Position numbers and translations under genes: made by a program
Notes under the pieces: model-generated
Told to the model about the DNA's origin: nothing
Database searches by the model: none
The model's input: the letters and a program-made list of their open reading frames with translations, nothing else
NCBI GenBank assembly: GCA_007133745.1
Contig: SLMC01000050.1
Span: 1 to 7,281, forward strand
Direction of reading: 5' to 3'
From: Kiritimatiellia bacterium
GTDB lineage: Bacteria; Verrucomicrobiota; Kiritimatiellia; UBA8416; SLMC01
Length of the DNA: 7,281 bases
Shown: piece by piece, positions 5,140 through 7,281 of the stretch
Position numbering within the stretch: position 1 is the stretch's first letter
Layout: each line of letters opens with the position of its first letter

Positions 5140-5153
5140 CGGCAAGATACACT
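5124..5153 (+). promoter_or_regulatory. Candidate sigma70-type promoter for the helicase gene
   Basis: TTGCCC (5124-5129, 4 of 6 to TTGACA) and TACACT (5148-5153, 4 of 6 to TATAAT) are 18 bp apart, with the -10 lying 34 bp before the ATG. The -35 half lies inside the 13-nt repeat array, so the repeat may supply part of the promoter. The match is modest and could be chance. Confidence 0.25.
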
Positions 5154-5187
5154 GTAAATAACCAACAGACGACAACAAAGGACCCTG

Positions 5188-7134
5188 ATGCCCGATTTCG
5201 AACAGGAACTGAACCCGGAACAATTCGCGGCGGCCACCGGCCCCGACGGGCCCACCCTCGTGCTCGCGGCCGCCGGCACCGGCAAGACCCGCACGCTGGT
5301 CTACCGCGTCGCCTATCTCGTGGAGTCCGGTGTGCCGCCCGACCGTATCCTGCTGCTCACCTTCACCAACCGCGCCGCCCGCGAAATGCTCGAACGCGCC
5401 CGGCAGGTCGCCGGTCCGGGCGTGGGCAATGTCTGGGGCGGCACCTTTCATCACTTCGCCAACCGGCTCCTGCGCAAACACGCCCGCCAGCTCGGATACG
5501 CCCTGGACTACACCATCCTCGATCGCGACGAATCCGTCTCCATCGTCAAAAATTGCACCAAAACGCTCGGCCTGCAATCCAAAGCCTTCCCGAAAGCCGC
5601 CGTGCTGCTCGGCATTCACAGCGCCGCCGTCAACAGCGACGCGGATTTGAACGATATCATCGAGGCCCGCTACGCCGAGCATTGGCACGATCCGACCGAC
5701 ATCCTCAAAGTCCTCAACGGCTACACCGAAAAAAAACGGCAACTGAACGCCATGGATTTCGACGATCTGCTGCTGAACGGACTGAATCTGCTGCGCCAGC
5801 ATCCGAGCATCGAAACCTATTATCAGGAGCGCTTCCTGCACGTGCTCGTCGACGAATATCAGGATACCAACCCTATTCAGGCCGAAATGGTCGACCGGCT
5901 CGCCGCCCTCAACCGCAACCTGCTCGTGGTCGGCGACGATTTCCAGTGCATCTACTCATGGCGCGGCGCCGATCACCGCAACATCATGTCCTTTCCCGAC
6001 CGCTACAAGGACACCCGCGTGACCAAGCTCGAAACCAACTATCGCAGCGTCCCGGAAATTCTGAACGTCGCCAACGCCTGCATTGCCCGCAACAAGGGCC
6101 AGTTCAAAAAAACCCTGCGCGCCACACGACCCGCCTATAGCAAACCGGTCGTTGTCCACCTGCAGGACGGCGACCGCCAGGCCGACTATGTCGCCAGTCA
6201 AATCGCCATGCTGCGGCGCGAAGGCTACAAACTCTCCGATATGGCCATCCTCTACCGCGCCCATTATCACGCCCTGGAAATGGAACTCATGCTTAAACGA
6301 AGCCAGATACCCTACTTCATGACCTCCGGCATGCGCTTCTTCGAACAAGCCCATGTCAAGGACGCCTGCTGCATGCTTCGGCTCTATCGCTCGAAATCCG
6401 ACGAACTGGCCTTCGCCCGCATCGCGCAATGGCTGCCGGGGGTCGGACAAAAAACCGCCGAAAAGGTCTGGTCCAAACTCGGCGGAACCTTTAACGCCAC
6501 GGATCCCGACGCGCAACAGTTCGTTGCCGACACGCTGCCGGCCGCCGCGCGGACAGGCTGGAAAAAAATCGCCGCGATCTGGAGCACAGCCGAAAAAGAA
6601 ACACACACCCGAGTCCCTGGCGACATCCTGTCGATGTTCCTCTCGGGCTTCTACGAAGCCTATGCCGTCAACGCCTTCGACAACTTCGAAAAGCGGCTCG
6701 AAGATATTCAGGGCCTGATTCAATACCTCGGCAAATTCAAGGACATCGACGAATTCCTGAATGAAGTCGCGCTCTTCACCAACCTCGACGCCGAATCCGA
6801 CAGCATGGACGAAACAGAACAGGATGCCATTCGGCTCAGCACCGTCCACCAGGCCAAAGGCCTGGAATGGCCCGTCGTCTTCATCCTCTGGCTCGCCGAA
6901 GGCCTGTTCCCGTCCGGCCGCTCCATCGCCGATTCGGCGGAAGGCGAACTGGAAGAACGCCGTTTGTTCTACGTCGCCGTCACACGGGCCAAAGACGAAC
7001 TGCGCCTCTGCGTCCCCGCCATGCGCATCAACCGCGACGGCTCGCCCGCCTTCTATACGCCGTCCCGCTTCGTCAAGGAAATCCCACCGAAACTCGTTGA
7101 AACATCCAAGCTCAAGCGGCCCGGATTTTACTGA
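5188..7134 (+). CDS. UvrD/PcrA/Rep-type superfamily 1A 3'-5' DNA helicase
   Basis: A 648-residue cytoplasmic ATP-driven helicase of the UvrD/PcrA/Rep group, which unwinds DNA and strips proteins during repair and replication restart. All helicase motifs are present in order. The Q motif is LNPEQFAAA (8-16). Walker A is AAAGTGKT (27-34, K33), and motif Ia is TFTNRAAREM (58-67). Walker B is DEYQDTN (222-228), with D222 and E223 for Mg-ATP. Motif III is GDDFQCIYSWRGA (249-261), and motif IV is ETNYRS (282-287). A 2B-domain PGVGQKT loop is at 417-423. Motif V is TVHQAKGLEW (552-561), and motif VI is LFYVAVTRA (593-601), with R600 as arginine finger. It ends soon after PSRFVKEIPP, so the RNA-polymerase-binding Tudor tail of PcrA/UvrD (about 720 residues) is lacking; the length is nearer Rep. 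The start is supported by AAAGGA at 5177-5182, 5 nt before ATG. A repeat array lies just upstream. Which subfamily it belongs to is open. Confidence 0.95.
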   Translation: MPDFEQELNPEQFAAATGPDGPTLVLAAAGTGKTRTLVYRVAYLVESGVPPDRILLLTFTNRAAREMLERARQVAGPGVGNVWGGTFHHFANRLLRKHARQLGYALDYTILDRDESVSIVKNCTKTLGLQSKAFPKAAVLLGIHSAAVNSDADLNDIIEARYAEHWHDPTDILKVLNGYTEKKRQLNAMDFDDLLLNGLNLLRQHPSIETYYQERFLHVLVDEYQDTNPIQAEMVDRLAALNRNLLVVGDDFQCIYSWRGADHRNIMSFPDRYKDTRVTKLETNYRSVPEILNVANACIARNKGQFKKTLRATRPAYSKPVVVHLQDGDRQADYVASQIAMLRREGYKLSDMAILYRAHYHALEMELMLKRSQIPYFMTSGMRFFEQAHVKDACCMLRLYRSKSDELAFARIAQWLPGVGQKTAEKVWSKLGGTFNATDPDAQQFVADTLPAAARTGWKKIAAIWSTAEKETHTRVPGDILSMFLSGFYEAYAVNAFDNFEKRLEDIQGLIQYLGKFKDIDEFLNEVALFTNLDAESDSMDETEQDAIRLSTVHQAKGLEWPVVFILWLAEGLFPSGRSIADSAEGELEERRLFYVAVTRAKDELRLCVPAMRINRDGSPAFYTPSRFVKEIPPKLVETSKLKRPGFY

Positions 7135-7203
7135 AGGAAACCGAGCGTTATCGTCATTTTTTTCTGTCTTTTCCCCTGTTTTCAGCCGTGCATCGTTACA
7201 AGG

Positions 7204-7219
7204 CGGGCCGTCGCCCGCA
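7204..7219. other. 6-bp GC hairpin downstream of the helicase gene
   Basis: GCGGGC (7204-7209) pairs with GCCCGC (7214-7219) around a 4-nt loop. It lies 70 bp after the stop codon. The T-run at 7157-7163 lies before it, not after, so it does not make a standard terminator. Confidence 0.4.
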
Positions 7220-7225
7220 ACCCAA

Positions 7226-7274
7226 GTGTGTGGGTATGTGGGTTTGGGAGTATGTGAGTTTTTACCCACACACT
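7226..7274. repeat. 12-bp perfect inverted repeat in a GT-rich block at the right edge
   Basis: AGTGTGTGGGTA (7226-7237) and TACCCACACACT (7263-7274) are perfect reverse complements with a 25-nt loop. The loop holds degenerate copies of the arm (TGTGGGTTTG, GTATGTGAGT), and a second pairing, GTGAGT (7255-7260) with ACTCAC (7272-7277), is possible. It resembles the other intergenic palindromic arrays here in being a short word repeated on one strand and then inverted. The window ends 7 bp later, so its full extent is unknown. Confidence 0.65.
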
Positions 7275-7281
7275 CACGCAC

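Noticed and set aside
7135..7170. Intrinsic terminator at the T-run after the helicase (7157-7163)
   Set aside because: No stem of useful length precedes the T-run.

Overview
This 7.3 kb window is ordinary bacterial chromosome. It is GC-rich with dense coding, and all four intact genes lie on the + strand, separated by gaps of roughly 240 to 520 bp. In order they are: a Glu/Leu/Phe/Val-type amino-acid dehydrogenase (273-1562), a dTDP-glucose 4,6-dehydratase RfbB (1802-2839), a YihY/BrkB-family inner-membrane protein with a C-terminal winged-helix-like domain (3357-4913), and a UvrD/PcrA/Rep-type superfamily 1A DNA helicase (5188-7134). Each gene has its own purine-rich ribosome binding site. 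The large gaps suggest four separate transcription units rather than one operon, and I see no shared pathway: the functions are nitrogen/amino-acid metabolism, deoxysugar synthesis, an envelope protein and DNA repair.

Two gene remnants are likely. Directly after the rfbB stop, in another frame, is a stretch of about 47 codons that reads like the C-terminal end of a NUDIX (ADP-ribose pyrophosphatase type) hydrolase with its catalytic part missing (2838-2981). At the left edge, the minus strand carries an open frame of 46 codons with coding-like composition (138 to beyond 1). Its identity is unknown.

The most unusual feature is the intergenic DNA, which is largely a patchwork of short, text-like repeat families. 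They include: a 13-nt-period GATTARGG/CCYTAATC inverted array present twice, each just upstream of a gene start (1698-1771 before rfbB, 5078-5139 before the helicase); a 24-bp unit present twice, 4.9 kb apart (135-158, 5049-5072); a 20-bp exact direct repeat (1571-1590, 1652-1671); GGAATAGTGGA units (4891-4917); AACGTT units (2974-2993); a 23-nt inverted repeat built on GACTTTCAGTC (3103-3156); a CGCGAA/CGCGGAA inverted pair (3239-3312); and a 12-bp perfect inverted repeat in a GT-rich block at the right end (7226-7274). Some of these repeats run into the 3' ends of reading frames.

The organism cannot be fixed from the sequence. The gene content, GC-rich codon use and degenerate repeat-laden spacers would fit an environmental bacterium of the PVC group (Verrucomicrobiota, Kiritimatiellota or Lentisphaerota), but that rests on general familiarity and is low confidence. 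I find no CRISPR array, tRNA, rRNA, complete insertion sequence or defence operon. The repeat system is the best candidate here for something poorly described.
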